64,000 nucleotides of DNA from Saccharofermentans sp. (GCA_024691325.1 JAILNR010000038.1:1-64000), one strand, 5' to 3'; numbered from the stretch's first letter, positions 1 to 8,759 are shown. Notes: generated by a model from the sequence alone, not told the origin. Made by a program: numbers and translations.

Positions 1-242
1 CATGGCTCAAGCTCACATATCAACTCATCATCGGTTGATTTATATATACTAACGAAGACCATATGACAGTTTTCCTTATCATCATATTCAACCGATTGAA
101 TCGAGTAGTACTTTCCGTCATAAGAATATTGTTTCTCCTCGTCAGTAAATGATCCCCACTGATGTTCAATTGAGTTGCAACCACATAAAAACGCTAACAA
201 AAAAACACTTACTACTATGAATACTCTCTTTAATCTACTCAT
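1..242 (-). CDS. Putative lipoprotein, 3' end beyond window
   Basis: The first 80 codons of a gene that runs off the left edge. It opens with a short basic N-terminus, about 15 hydrophobic residues and a lipobox-like LCGC (Cys near residue 22), so it is probably a membrane-anchored lipoprotein exported by Sec and cut by signal peptidase II. The visible mature part is rich in Tyr, Asp and Glu and has no domain I recognise. The ATG lies inside the tail of the upstream lectin-like gene (ATGAGTAG, 8-base overlap), which points to translational coupling and a shared transcript. Function unknown; the pairing suggests a joint job at the cell surface. Confidence 0.7.
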   Translation of the reverse strand, partial: MSRLKRVFIVVSVFLLAFLCGCNSIEHQWGSFTDEEKQYSYDGKYYSIQSVEYDDKENCHMVFVSIYKSTDDELICELEP

Positions 243-1914
243 TTGATAACCACCCATAAGAATTATTGCCTATAACAGATTCATCACTCCAAGTAACTCT
301 CATTACATATATCGCCAAAGTAAATTTACATAATTGTATTTGCTTTAAAATACTATTCTTAAAACGATCCGTTGGATATATTTCATTTGGATCCATTATG
401 TCATTCCATGTATATGTCAAATTATATTTGACATCGCCGTTCTCTAAGCGGGTAATTGTTCCAGATATCTCAAAATCGCCAACAGTGGGTTCGGATCCAT
501 GAAGAAAATTATATCCAACTACTCCTTCACCATTATCCAATTCCATATGACAAGTAATATCTACTACTTTATTTACTTGACCAACTTCCATTCTATTAGC
601 TTCGGCGAACACTGCGTCTTGTACTTGATGCAAAAGTTCACTTCTTGATTCCATATATTCAGTCCAAAATGGATCATCAATAATAATTCTTTCTTTTCCC
701 ATTCCGAACAAATACCAGCGGGCTATTTTCCCCCCAGCTTCATCATAACAAGTCCAATCAGCCAATGGGATACCACTACCACTTCTTCTTTCATTCTCTC
801 TTTCATTCCTACTATCATCTTCGGATTTGACACCATAATTAGAATTCTTGTGTAAAGAAGGATTCGGGTCTATCTCTAAGCCACTTATTACTACAGTAGA
901 TCTAAGCCAATCATATAACTCAAACATACATGTGAAGCTGTCGCAACCGTTAAACACTTCAGAAAGATCTATCTCGCATGAAAGAACAGGATCCTCAGGT
1001 TTTGTTACCATCTCAACAAGTGTATCTTCCGTCGCATATACACTGAACATGTGTGTCTGTCCGTCGTACTCATACCAAATATCGTTGTAGTAACCATCTA
1101 GTAATTCAGGACAGCTTGCTGTAACTATCGGATTTTCTCTGTCTCTATTACACAAAATACTTATTGTACCGTGCACTGGATCAAAATAGATACTAATAGA
1201 CGGACCAGTGAGTCCTTCATCCGAAGATTCATCCGGAGAAATGATACAAAACTCCAGATCATTTCTAAGTTCGTAGTAACTATTGACATTCACAGAACAA
1301 AATGAAAAACTCCCTGACAGAGTATAATCTGGGCTGAACGACCTAACTCCGTTATATGTTGCGCGAGCGTTGCCTGTCAAAATATCATTATCTAGAATTA
1401 TTAAAGATTCTTCCATTGAAGCGCCATCACACAAACTCCAATCAGATGAATCAAATGATTTCTGATAACCGAATAGTGTTTCTTCTCCCTGTGAAAAAAC
1501 ACTATAATTCTTAGAATCGTCAGGTGAGTGGGTCGAAGTTGGTGTTACTGTCGGGTTTTCCGTCGGTGTGTTACTAAATAATTCTACTGGAGTAGTAGTT
1601 TCCGACGGCTCAGTGATTTGTTCAGCAGATGAAGATGATTCCAATACTGTTTCAGTTGTTTCTGCTGTTGTATCGGAAATATCTGACTGTTCAACTGTCT
1701 CTGATGATGTTAGAGGTTCAGTCATTTCAGTAACCAAGGTTTCTTCTGTGCCTTCATTACTTTCTACAATTACATATTCATTAATATCTGATTGATCTGT
1801 TTCTTGTATATCAGAATCTGCCCTCAGTTGTCTCCACGGGAAAGCTAAAGTAGCTATCGTTGATGCAATCAAGATAACACACAATAACTGAACTTTACTA
1901 AATTTGTTTTTCAT
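235..1914 (-). CDS. Secreted protein with L-type-lectin-like domain
   Basis: About 559 residues. I place the start at the second Met because GAGG sits 6 bases upstream of it. A signal peptide spans roughly residues 1-32. A Ser/Thr/Glu/Pro-rich linker follows (about 35-135), ending in a TPT/NPT-rich stretch typical of wall- or surface-exposed spacers. Residues about 140-355 look like a concanavalin/legume-lectin-type beta sandwich: an ISIYFDP strand, then a WYEYDGQTHMFSVY segment resembling the W-x-DYDG-x-x-L-x-V motif of L-type lectins. The remaining 200 residues match nothing I know. No LPXTG or C-terminal membrane helix is visible, so it may be released or bound non-covalently. It is more AT-rich than the core genes beside it, which hints at accessory DNA. 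The lectin call is by eye. Confidence 0.6.
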   Translation of the reverse strand: MKNKFSKVQLLCVILIASTIATLAFPWRQLRADSDIQETDQSDINEYVIVESNEGTEETLVTEMTEPLTSSETVEQSDISDTTAETTETVLESSSSAEQITEPSETTTPVELFSNTPTENPTVTPTSTHSPDDSKNYSVFSQGEETLFGYQKSFDSSDWSLCDGASMEESLIILDNDILTGNARATYNGVRSFSPDYTLSGSFSFCSVNVNSYYELRNDLEFCIISPDESSDEGLTGPSISIYFDPVHGTISILCNRDRENPIVTASCPELLDGYYNDIWYEYDGQTHMFSVYATEDTLVEMVTKPEDPVLSCEIDLSEVFNGCDSFTCMFELYDWLRSTVVISGLEIDPNPSLHKNSNYGVKSEDDSRNERENERRSGSGIPLADWTCYDEAGGKIARWYLFGMGKERIIIDDPFWTEYMESRSELLHQVQDAVFAEANRMEVGQVNKVVDITCHMELDNGEGVVGYNFLHGSEPTVGDFEISGTITRLENGDVKYNLTYTWNDIMDPNEIYPTDRFKNSILKQIQLCKFTLAIYVMRVTWSDESVIGNNSYGWLSNE

Positions 1915-1941
1915 AATAACCTCGCATATCAAACAATCGTT

Positions 1942-1970
1942 AATACATTACAGAAGTTTTATTATGTAAA
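1942..1970 (-). promoter_or_regulatory. Possible sigma-A promoter for the lectin-like gene
   Basis: On the minus strand, TTTACA and TGTATT are separated by 17 bases, about 28 bases before the start codon. The -35 is good and the -10 is only a 4/6 match. The rest of the gap up to gltX (to 2080) shows no convincing plus-strand promoter. Confidence 0.35.
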
Positions 1971-2080
1971 CGAAAGAAACTTAGGCAAAATTGTGGCAAC
2001 TGGTTTGAGTACAAATAGCATATTAGACAGCTTAGTGGTAGAATAGTCCCGCTTATATTTTAATAAGAAAGGTGTTATCT

Positions 2081-3556
2081 ATGCGCATTCGAACCAGATT
2101 CGCGCCCTCACCGACGGGTTTTATGCATGTCGGAAATCTTAGAACGGCATTATATGAGTATCTTACCGCCAAACATGAGGGCGGCTCTTTTGTGTTAAGG
2201 ATTGAAGATACAGACCAGGAGCGCTACGTTGAAGGAGCAACCCAGGTTATATACGACACATTAAAGCTTGCAGGACTTACTCATGATGAAGGTCCAGATA
2301 TCGGAGGCGACTACGGCCCTTATGTTCAAAGCGAGCGTAAAGACATTTACAAGCCTTATGCCGAGCAGCTTGTTAAGGACGGCAAAGCTTACTATTGTTT
2401 CTGTTCCAAGGAAAGACTCGACTCTTTAAGACAGAATGCACCCGAGGGTACTGTTGTCGGTTATGACAGACACTGCAGAAACCTTTCGAGCGAAGAAGTT
2501 GAAGCAAACCTTAAGGCAGGTCTTCCCTATGTTATCAGGCAGAAGATGCCTACTGAGGGCGAGTCCACTTATACGGATCTTGTTTATGGTGACATCACAA
2601 TTCCTAACGATGAACTCGATGACCAGATTTTGATTAAAGCTGACGGATTCCCGACATACAACTTTGCTAATGTTATCGATGACCACACTATGGGCATCAC
2701 TCACGTAGTAAGAGGTTCCGAGTATTTATCTTCCACACCTAAGTACAATGCTCTTTATGAGGCATTTGGCTGGGATATCCCCACCTACATCCATCTTCCT
2801 CTTATTAATGGTAAGTCAGTTGACGAGGAAGGAAACGTAACTGTTTCAAAGCTATCAAAAAGACACGGCAGCACAGGATTCTTCGATCTTGTTAACGAAG
2901 GCTTCCTTCCCAAAGCTATCATGAACTATATAGCACTTCTGGGATGGTGTCCTTCAGGCGAATATGAGAATCAGGAGATATTCTCCATGGAAGAGCTTAT
3001 TAAAGCATTCGATATTAACGGAATCTCTAAGTCACCTTCTGTATTCGATTACGATAAGCTCGAGTGGATGAACGGCGAATATATAAAACTCATGGATAAA
3101 GATGAGTTCCTTAGTAATGCAAAGCCTTACTACGACGAGCTTAATGTATCACCTGATACTTACGATATGCTCGAAGAGCTTTTGAAGCCCAGGATAACAA
3201 GATTCACACAGATTCCCGAGAAACTTGCCTTCATGAAATCTCTTGAGAATTATGACCTTGACCTTTACGAGCATAAGAAGAGTAAATCCACAAAGGAAAC
3301 CGCTCTTGATGCACTCGAGTCGGCGATTCCTGTTCTTGAAGAATGTGATTGGAACAGAGATGCATTGGGCGAAGCAATCAAGAATCTAGCTGAGAAAAAG
3401 GAAGTTAAGAATTCTGTCATCATGTGGCCTGTCAGGATTGCTGCAGCTGGTGTTGCAGTAACTCCCGGAGGATGCTCTGAAGTTCTTATACTTCTGGGAA
3501 AAGAAGAATCACTAAGAAGAATAAACATTGGCCTTAACAGGCTGAAAGGAAACTAA
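2081..3556 (+). CDS. gltX: Glutamate--tRNA ligase
   Basis: Class I aminoacyl-tRNA synthetase that charges tRNA-Glu in the cytoplasm (491 aa, normal length). The class I signature is FAPSPTGFMHVG at residues 7-18 with HVGN in place of HIGH, and the second signature is KLSKR at 257-261. The C-terminal part is the helical anticodon-binding domain of bacterial GluRS. I chose ATG 2081, not the upstream in-frame GTG at 2072, because AAGAAAGGTG lies just ahead of it at good spacing. glnS follows after one base, so the two are cotranscribed. Because a full GlnRS is encoded next door, this enzyme may be discriminating (tRNA-Glu only); the sequence alone does not settle that. Confidence 0.96.
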   Translation: MRIRTRFAPSPTGFMHVGNLRTALYEYLTAKHEGGSFVLRIEDTDQERYVEGATQVIYDTLKLAGLTHDEGPDIGGDYGPYVQSERKDIYKPYAEQLVKDGKAYYCFCSKERLDSLRQNAPEGTVVGYDRHCRNLSSEEVEANLKAGLPYVIRQKMPTEGESTYTDLVYGDITIPNDELDDQILIKADGFPTYNFANVIDDHTMGITHVVRGSEYLSSTPKYNALYEAFGWDIPTYIHLPLINGKSVDEEGNVTVSKLSKRHGSTGFFDLVNEGFLPKAIMNYIALLGWCPSGEYENQEIFSMEELIKAFDINGISKSPSVFDYDKLEWMNGEYIKLMDKDEFLSNAKPYYDELNVSPDTYDMLEELLKPRITRFTQIPEKLAFMKSLENYDLDLYEHKKSKSTKETALDALESAIPVLEECDWNRDALGEAIKNLAEKKEVKNSVIMWPVRIAAAGVAVTPGGCSEVLILLGKEESLRRINIGLNRLKGN

Positions 3557-3557
3557 G

Positions 3558-5225
3558 ATGGCCGACAGCAAACATTTTATTCATGAGATCATAGACGAGG
3601 AGCTTAAGGAAGGCGGCAGATGTTACGGTAAGAAAGTACATACCCGCTTCCCTCCCGAGCCTAACGGCTACCTTCATATCGGCCACGCGAAAGCTTTGGA
3701 GATAGACTTCGGTACAGCAGAGCTTTATGACGGTCTTTGCAACCTTCGTATGGATGATACCAACCCGACTAAGGAAGATGAAGAATACGTTGAGGCTATC
3801 AAGGAAGACATCCACTGGTTAGGTCATGACTGGGGTGACAGATTCTTCTACGCTTCTGATTACTTCGACAAGATGTATGAGTTCGCAGTTGAACTCATTA
3901 AGAAAGGTCTTGCCTATGTGTGCGAGCTTACTCCTGAGCAGATGAAGGAAATGCGCGGTGATACAAGCACACCTGCACAGAGCCCGTACAGAGACAGACC
4001 CATCGAGGAATCCCTCGAATTATTCGAGAAGATGAAGAACGGCGAGATTGAGGATGGTAAAATGACTCTTCGCGCGAAGATCGATCTTGCTTCAGGTAAC
4101 TTCAACATGAGAGATCCGGTCATCTACAGAATGAACCGTCTTCCCCACCACAGAACAGGTGACAAGTGGTGCATCTACCCTATGTATGATTTTGCTCATC
4201 CTATCGAGGATGCGCTCGAGGGCATCACACACTCGTTGTGCTCACTTGAATTCGAGAATCACAGACCTTTGTATGACTGGGTTGTTAATAACATATCCGT
4301 TGAGACCAAGCCCCGTCAGATAGAGTTTGCAAGACTTGGTATTACTAGAACGGTTTTATCCAAGCGTAAGCTTCGTAATCTTATCGAGAGCGGTTATGTT
4401 ACGGGCTGGGACGATCCGAGAATGCCTACACTCTGCGGATTAAGAAGACGAGGCTATACCCCTGAGTCTATTAGAGAATTCCATAGGCAGAACGGCGTAT
4501 CCAAGGTCAATTCCGTGGTTGAATATGCTTTCCTTGAGTATTGCCTTAGGGAAGATCTTAACAAGCGGGCTAACCGTGCGATGGCTGTTCTCCACCCTGT
4601 TAAACTCATACTCGATAACTACCCTGATGATATGACGGAAGAATTCGAAGTTGAGAATAACCCTGAAGATGAGAACGGGGGCACAAGAAAGGTTTCTTTC
4701 TCCAAGGAACTCTGGATCGATGCAGAAGACTTCATGGAGGTTCCCGAGAAGAAATACTTCAGATTATTCCCAGGTAACGAGGTAAGACTTAAGTCTGCTT
4801 ATGTCATTAAGTGTACAGGATGCGATAAGGATGAAAACGGCAATGTAATCGCTGTACATGCTGAGTATGACACCGAAAGCCGCGGTGGTAACACAGCAGA
4901 CGGAAGAAGGATCAAAGCTACAATTCACTGGGTTGATACCAAGACTGCAATTGATGCTGAGATCAGGCTGTATGATCAGCTCTTCACCATCGATGAACCC
5001 GATCTTGCTGATGTTAACTACCTTGATTACGTTAATCCGAATTCTTTGGAAATAATCAAGAATGCAAAGGTGGAGGCATCTTTGAAGGATGCCAGGAAGA
5101 ATGACAGATACCAGTTCCTGCGTATTGGTTACTTCTGTGCTGACAATAAGGATTCAACGCCTGAGCATCTGGTCTTTAACAGAGCAGTATCTCTTAAAGA
5201 CAGTTATAAACCGGGATCAAATTAA
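3558..5225 (+). CDS. glnS: Glutamine--tRNA ligase
   Basis: Class I synthetase that attaches Gln directly to tRNA-Gln (555 aa). The ATP-binding signatures are PEPNGYLHIGHAKA, with HIGH at 40-43, and VLSKRKL, with SKRK at 268-271. Both C-terminal beta-barrel anticodon domains are present (from about residue 345). GlnRS was acquired by bacteria from eukaryotes, and most Firmicutes lack it, using GatCAB transamidation instead; a subset of Clostridia have it. Only one base separates it from gltX, and the ribosome site (AAAGGAAA) lies inside the gltX tail, so the two synthetases form a unit. Whether gatCAB is also present cannot be seen here. Confidence 0.96.
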   Translation: MADSKHFIHEIIDEELKEGGRCYGKKVHTRFPPEPNGYLHIGHAKALEIDFGTAELYDGLCNLRMDDTNPTKEDEEYVEAIKEDIHWLGHDWGDRFFYASDYFDKMYEFAVELIKKGLAYVCELTPEQMKEMRGDTSTPAQSPYRDRPIEESLELFEKMKNGEIEDGKMTLRAKIDLASGNFNMRDPVIYRMNRLPHHRTGDKWCIYPMYDFAHPIEDALEGITHSLCSLEFENHRPLYDWVVNNISVETKPRQIEFARLGITRTVLSKRKLRNLIESGYVTGWDDPRMPTLCGLRRRGYTPESIREFHRQNGVSKVNSVVEYAFLEYCLREDLNKRANRAMAVLHPVKLILDNYPDDMTEEFEVENNPEDENGGTRKVSFSKELWIDAEDFMEVPEKKYFRLFPGNEVRLKSAYVIKCTGCDKDENGNVIAVHAEYDTESRGGNTADGRRIKATIHWVDTKTAIDAEIRLYDQLFTIDEPDLADVNYLDYVNPNSLEIIKNAKVEASLKDARKNDRYQFLRIGYFCADNKDSTPEHLVFNRAVSLKDSYKPGSN

Positions 5226-5244
5226 TAAATATTAAGGAGGAATT

Positions 5245-6003
5245 ATGGAGAATTCTCAGCTTAAATTAAATGCCAAGTCAGTCCTTAAGTCGACTTACTG
5301 GATGTCATTCCTTGCACTTTTGGTCTACGACATCATTTACGGTGCATGTAATTCAATTACCAACTGGATCCAGAACATCGGAGCAACCTCAGATACAGAT
5401 AATATCACAAGATACCTCGAGCGCGGCGACTACGAAAGCGCTTTACAGGAACTGTCACAGATGAAGACAACCCAGAATCCTATATTCTCTTTACTGGGTT
5501 ATGCAGTATCTATCTGTGTTACCATCTTCTTCCTCAACATCCTGATCGTAGGTCTTAAGAAGATGTTCCTCAGAGCCCGAATTACACGTAAGGCTGACAT
5601 CGCTGATATGTTCGGCATGTTCTCATCTTACGGTTCCGTAATGAAGACCATGTTCTTCTATGATCTTTATATCTGGCTTTGGTCTTTGCTGTTCATCATC
5701 CCCGGAATCATCAAGACATATTCTTACTATATGGTTCCCTATATCCTTGCAGAGAACCCCGGCATATCTACTGACAGAGCATTCGAGATCTCCAAGAGAA
5801 CCATGGACGGAGAAAAGGGCAAGGCATTCTATATGCACCTTTCCTTCCTCGGATGGTACATCCTCGGATTCTTCGCATGCTGCATCGGTATCATGTTTGT
5901 AAATCCTTATGCCAACGCTACATATGCAGAGTTCTATGCATACGTAAAGCAGAAGTCCCTTTCAACAGGTATTGCTACTCCTGCTGATTACGCAGAAGCT
6001 TAA
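5245..6003 (+). CDS. DUF975 family membrane protein
   Basis: Polytopic membrane protein of 252 residues with about five or six hydrophobic segments. The family pattern is clear: an N-terminal LKLNAKSVLK stretch before the first helix, a central IPGIIKTYSYYMVPYILAE signature, and an EISKRTMDGEKGK loop followed by the last two helices. DUF975 proteins are common in Firmicutes and have no established function. A strong AAGGAGG lies 5-6 bases before the ATG. It follows glnS by 19 bases and is probably the last gene of the gltX-glnS transcript, ending at the hairpin at 6028-6069. Confidence 0.85.
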   Translation: MENSQLKLNAKSVLKSTYWMSFLALLVYDIIYGACNSITNWIQNIGATSDTDNITRYLERGDYESALQELSQMKTTQNPIFSLLGYAVSICVTIFFLNILIVGLKKMFLRARITRKADIADMFGMFSSYGSVMKTMFFYDLYIWLWSLLFIIPGIIKTYSYYMVPYILAENPGISTDRAFEISKRTMDGEKGKAFYMHLSFLGWYILGFFACCIGIMFVNPYANATYAEFYAYVKQKSLSTGIATPADYAEA

Positions 6004-6027
6004 TTTCTAATCAAAACAAATGGATTT

Positions 6028-6069
6028 AAGGCCGGTCTCGGATTACTTCGGTAATTTGAAACCGGCCTT
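6028..6069. terminator. Bidirectional hairpin between convergent genes
   Basis: Nine-base arms aaggccggt / accggcctt enclose an inner attac-ttcg-gtaat hairpin with a UUCG-type loop. The arms overlap the last codons of the minus-strand 4Fe-4S gene (stop at 6043-6045). Flanking T tracts are modest on both sides (tttaaacatgtttt on plus, atttgtttt on minus). It sits where the DUF975 gene and the 4Fe-4S gene converge, so it probably serves both. Confidence 0.65.
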
Positions 6070-6879
6070 TAAACATGTTTTGGGGCACGCATCAATACAA
6101 TCTCCACAACGGATACATTCCATACTGCCGGGAGTTTGGGAAGGATCGACATTCATCTTGCAGACCTTGGCACAAGCACCACAATTTACACACTTGTCCT
6201 TATCACAACTTAAGTTATATAAGGAAACCTTATTAAAGAAACCGTATATAGCACCAAGTGGACAAAGATACTTACAAAAAGGTCTGAATACTATCAGACT
6301 TCCGATTATTAATAAACACAATATTGAAAACTTCCATGTAAATAAATTACCAAGTTGTGAAGCCACCTTACTGTCAGCAATAGAAAGCAACAATCCCGAT
6401 ACAGTTCCTGACGGACAAAGGTACTTGCAATAAACAGGAGTCAACTTAAAGATGCATGGAAGTATAAGCACCATCACAACAAGAACTATGTACTTCAAAT
6501 AACGCAAATACTTATCTGCTTTGAATCTGTTCTTTTTGATAAACGGAATCTTATACAAAAGATCCTGCAAAAGACCAAAAGGACAAAGAAAGCCGCATAC
6601 AGCCCTACCCAACAACACTCCGAAGAATATCAGAAGTCCTAACACATAATATGGAAACTTGAATTTGATTCCGTCAAGAAAAGACTGTAAGGAACCGATT
6701 GGACAGGCTCCTACAGCACCAGGACATGAATAACAATTAAGACCGGGAACACACACATTCTTTACAGGGCCATCATAGATTTTGCCTGTAAAAAATCCCT
6801 TGAAATTAGCGTTTTGAATCAGAGCTGCTATAGCCTGTATTGAAGTCCTGATGCGAGATCTCTTACCCAATTCCCACAC
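6043..6879 (-). CDS. Polytopic 4Fe-4S membrane protein, NapH/YccM-like
   Basis: 278 residues with about four to five membrane helices. Three repeated C-x3-C-P motifs lie at helix ends (C95/C99, C151/C155, C202/C206), with further Cys-Pro pairs near 49-60. Two classical ferredoxin clusters follow at the C-terminus: C230-x2-C233-x2-C236-x3-C240 and C255-x2-C258-x2-C261-x3-C265. This is the layout of NapH/CcoG/YccM-type proteins, which move electrons from cytoplasmic ferredoxin clusters across or to the membrane. The start is a GTG inside the tail of the CXXC mini-gene (17-base overlap), implying coupled translation. I infer that it supplies electrons to the thiol proteins encoded just upstream. 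Certain as an iron-sulfur membrane protein; the exact role is inferred. Confidence 0.85.
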   Translation of the reverse strand: MWELGKRSRIRTSIQAIAALIQNANFKGFFTGKIYDGPVKNVCVPGLNCYSCPGAVGACPIGSLQSFLDGIKFKFPYYVLGLLIFFGVLLGRAVCGFLCPFGLLQDLLYKIPFIKKNRFKADKYLRYLKYIVLVVMVLILPCIFKLTPVYCKYLCPSGTVSGLLLSIADSKVASQLGNLFTWKFSILCLLIIGSLIVFRPFCKYLCPLGAIYGFFNKVSLYNLSCDKDKCVNCGACAKVCKMNVDPSQTPGSMECIRCGDCIDACPKTCLKAGFKLPK

Positions 6880-7000
6880 ACTCCATACATATCCTGACAG
6901 CCTTGGCTAAGACAGACGAAGGCTGATTACTTATAGTCCCCCAAACAATTAGAATTACAGAGACTATTAACAGCAAAACAGTGATATATCTTCTTCTCAC
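6863..7000 (-). CDS. CD1871A-like CXXC mini-protein
   Basis: A 45-residue ORF with a GTG start, lying in the gap between the thioredoxin-like gene and the 4Fe-4S gene. It has a basic N-terminus (three Arg), one membrane helix (about residues 6-22), and the hallmark tail AKAVRICMECVGIG with a C-x-x-C pair (Cys38 and Cys41). The tail and length match the small clostridial CD1871A family of CXXC proteins, which I recall being found beside redoxin and 4Fe-4S genes. The start is 9 bases after the thioredoxin stop, with no clear Shine-Dalgarno, and its end overlaps the next gene by 17 bases, so it is likely read by coupling. Presumed role: a membrane-bound dithiol relay between the ferredoxin-like protein and the external thioredoxin. 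Confidence 0.8.
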   Translation of the reverse strand: MRRRYITVLLLIVSVILIVWGTISNQPSSVLAKAVRICMECVGIG

Positions 7001-7009
7001 AGTAAAGAA

Positions 7010-7600
7010 TTAACCAAGATGAGATGTAACGAGTTCTTCCCATCCCGCATAATCATTAGCACCGACGATCATAGTATCACCTTCAACTTCGATAATATGA
7101 CCTTCGCTGTCAACGAGAATTGAAGTCGGAACAAAACCTGACTGGAATTGATCAAACTCAGAAGTGTAAGTAAGTATAGGATAAGTAACTCCTGTCGATT
7201 CCAAAACTTCATCGACATCCGATTCAACACCTTCAGTAGCATAGACACCGATGATAAGGAATCCCTGATCAGCATAATTCTCATAAAGTTCCTCAAGTTC
7301 GGGCATTTCCTGAACACAAGGTCCGCACCAGGGCTCCCAGAAATTGATCATAGTCAACTTATTCTGAGCAAAAACAGTCTCATCGTATGTCACACCTGAG
7401 CGGTCGGTTGTTGTAAATGTAAAGTCCGGATCAAAACCGGAAGGAACATCAACTGTCGTCTCATCAATTGATTCAACAACTTCAGACTCTTCTACAGCCG
7501 ATGTCTCTTCACTTTCCCTGCTCTGTTCTGCTTCTTCCGAAGAACAGGAAACACACATCAATAAACTAAAGGTAAGAATCAAAGAAATTAATTTCTTCAT
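7010..7600 (-). CDS. TlpA/ResA-like thiol-disulfide lipoprotein
   Basis: 196 residues. The N-terminus is a signal peptide with a lipobox-like CVSC (residues 16-19), then an acidic Glu/Ser/Thr linker to about 55, then a thioredoxin fold with the active site WCGPC (C92 and C95) in the context NFWEPWCGPC. The C-terminal half has the cis-Pro region (GFVPTSILVDSEG). TlpA/ResA-type proteins reduce or exchange disulfides on the outer face of the membrane. A GGAG sits 7 bases ahead of the ATG, and the gene follows galM by 12 bases. With the CXXC mini-protein and the 4Fe-4S protein it forms an apparent electron chain to extracellular thiols. Confidence 0.9.
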   Translation of the reverse strand: MKKLISLILTFSLLMCVSCSSEEAEQSRESEETSAVEESEVVESIDETTVDVPSGFDPDFTFTTTDRSGVTYDETVFAQNKLTMINFWEPWCGPCVQEMPELEELYENYADQGFLIIGVYATEGVESDVDEVLESTGVTYPILTYTSEFDQFQSGFVPTSILVDSEGHIIEVEGDTMIVGANDYAGWEELVTSHLG

Positions 7601-7612
7601 ATAATCTCCAAC

Positions 7613-8737
7613 TTATAAAAATCTGTAACCACAAGCATGATAAGTTTCCTTACCTGCTTCTATTAACGGCGACTCAAATTCATCCACATTAACGGCATTC
7701 GGATACATCTGTGCTTCAAGACAGACAGCACCGTACTGCTCATATGAAGCATTATCCTTATAACCATCACCGGAAAGATGATTGCCGGCATACATCTGAA
7801 GACCCGGCATTTCTGTCCATACCTCCATCTTTCTCGATGATGAATCATCATTCAAGACCGATACACAAGAATACTTGTTACTGTTCTTAAGACAAAAATT
7901 CTGATCCACACCCCTGTTAGCACTTATCTGAGGATTACTCATATCGAGAGACTGGGATATCGGCGCCTGTTTACGGTAATCAAAAGGTGTCCCCTCAACA
8001 TCGATATATGAACCGTCAGGACATCCGTCATTCTTATAAGTAACCTTGTCTGCATCGATAACAAGCATCTGGTTAACAACAGGTCCGTGAGCGTGTCCGG
8101 AAAGATTGAAATAAGCGTGCTGCGTCGGCGCGAAAACAGTCTTCTTGTCAGACAAAGCCTTATAAAGCACAAGGAAAGTATCATCCTTAAGGAAAGCATA
8201 AAGCACCCAGGTCTTAAGATTACCCGGGAAACCGCACTCACCGTCAGCACTTTCACAGGAAAGGAGAACTGACTCTCCGACACTTAACTTGTCAGGGTTA
8301 TCACAAAGGCCTTTAATGCCTGAATTCTTTATAAAGCTGTCAGTAGCTTCCTGACTTAGAACCTCACCTGACCAGAACTTATTCTGATAGGCAACACTTC
8401 CTGTATGAAGATTATTATTACCATCATTCTTGGGAATGTTGTATTTGATACCGTCGACAGTAAAGGAAGCACCGGCGATTCTGTTGGCGGAACGGCCAAC
8501 CACGGCACCGTGATTACCCATATCCTTCATATAACTGTCAAGGTCATCGTAACCTAAGACTACATCAGCAACCGATCCGTCAGCTTTGTCAGGTACAAAG
8601 AGTCTCTGTATTCTGGCTCCGTATGTGATAATCTCGGCTTTAAAGTCACCGTTTCCGGTCAATATATACTTCTTTGATAACCCCTCATACTTATCCTTCG
8701 CGGAAATGGAAGGAAAATCCACACATGTAACGCTCAT
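7613..8737 (-). CDS. galM: Aldose 1-epimerase
   Basis: 374 residues; interconverts alpha and beta anomers of sugars such as galactose or glucose (cytoplasmic, no signal peptide). Family residues are in place: NNNLHTG with His111, TQHAYFNLSGH with the catalytic acid His207, and VCLEAQMYPNAVN with the catalytic base Glu341. I take the ATG at 8737 rather than the adjacent TTG, since AGAGGG precedes it at good spacing. It follows ppk by 22 bases in the long operon. No other sugar gene lies nearby, so its substrate is not indicated by context. Confidence 0.92.
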   Translation of the reverse strand: MSVTCVDFPSISAKDKYEGLSKKYILTGNGDFKAEIITYGARIQRLFVPDKADGSVADVVLGYDDLDSYMKDMGNHGAVVGRSANRIAGASFTVDGIKYNIPKNDGNNNLHTGSVAYQNKFWSGEVLSQEATDSFIKNSGIKGLCDNPDKLSVGESVLLSCESADGECGFPGNLKTWVLYAFLKDDTFLVLYKALSDKKTVFAPTQHAYFNLSGHAHGPVVNQMLVIDADKVTYKNDGCPDGSYIDVEGTPFDYRKQAPISQSLDMSNPQISANRGVDQNFCLKNSNKYSCVSVLNDDSSSRKMEVWTEMPGLQMYAGNHLSGDGYKDNASYEQYGAVCLEAQMYPNAVNVDEFESPLIEAGKETYHACGYRFL

Positions 8738-8759
8738 CAATAACCCTCTGTCTTCTTAC

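Noticed and set aside
6020..6433. Plus-strand open frame of 137 codons over the 4Fe-4S gene
   Set aside because: Antisense shadow; the minus-strand reading has a complete ferredoxin signature.
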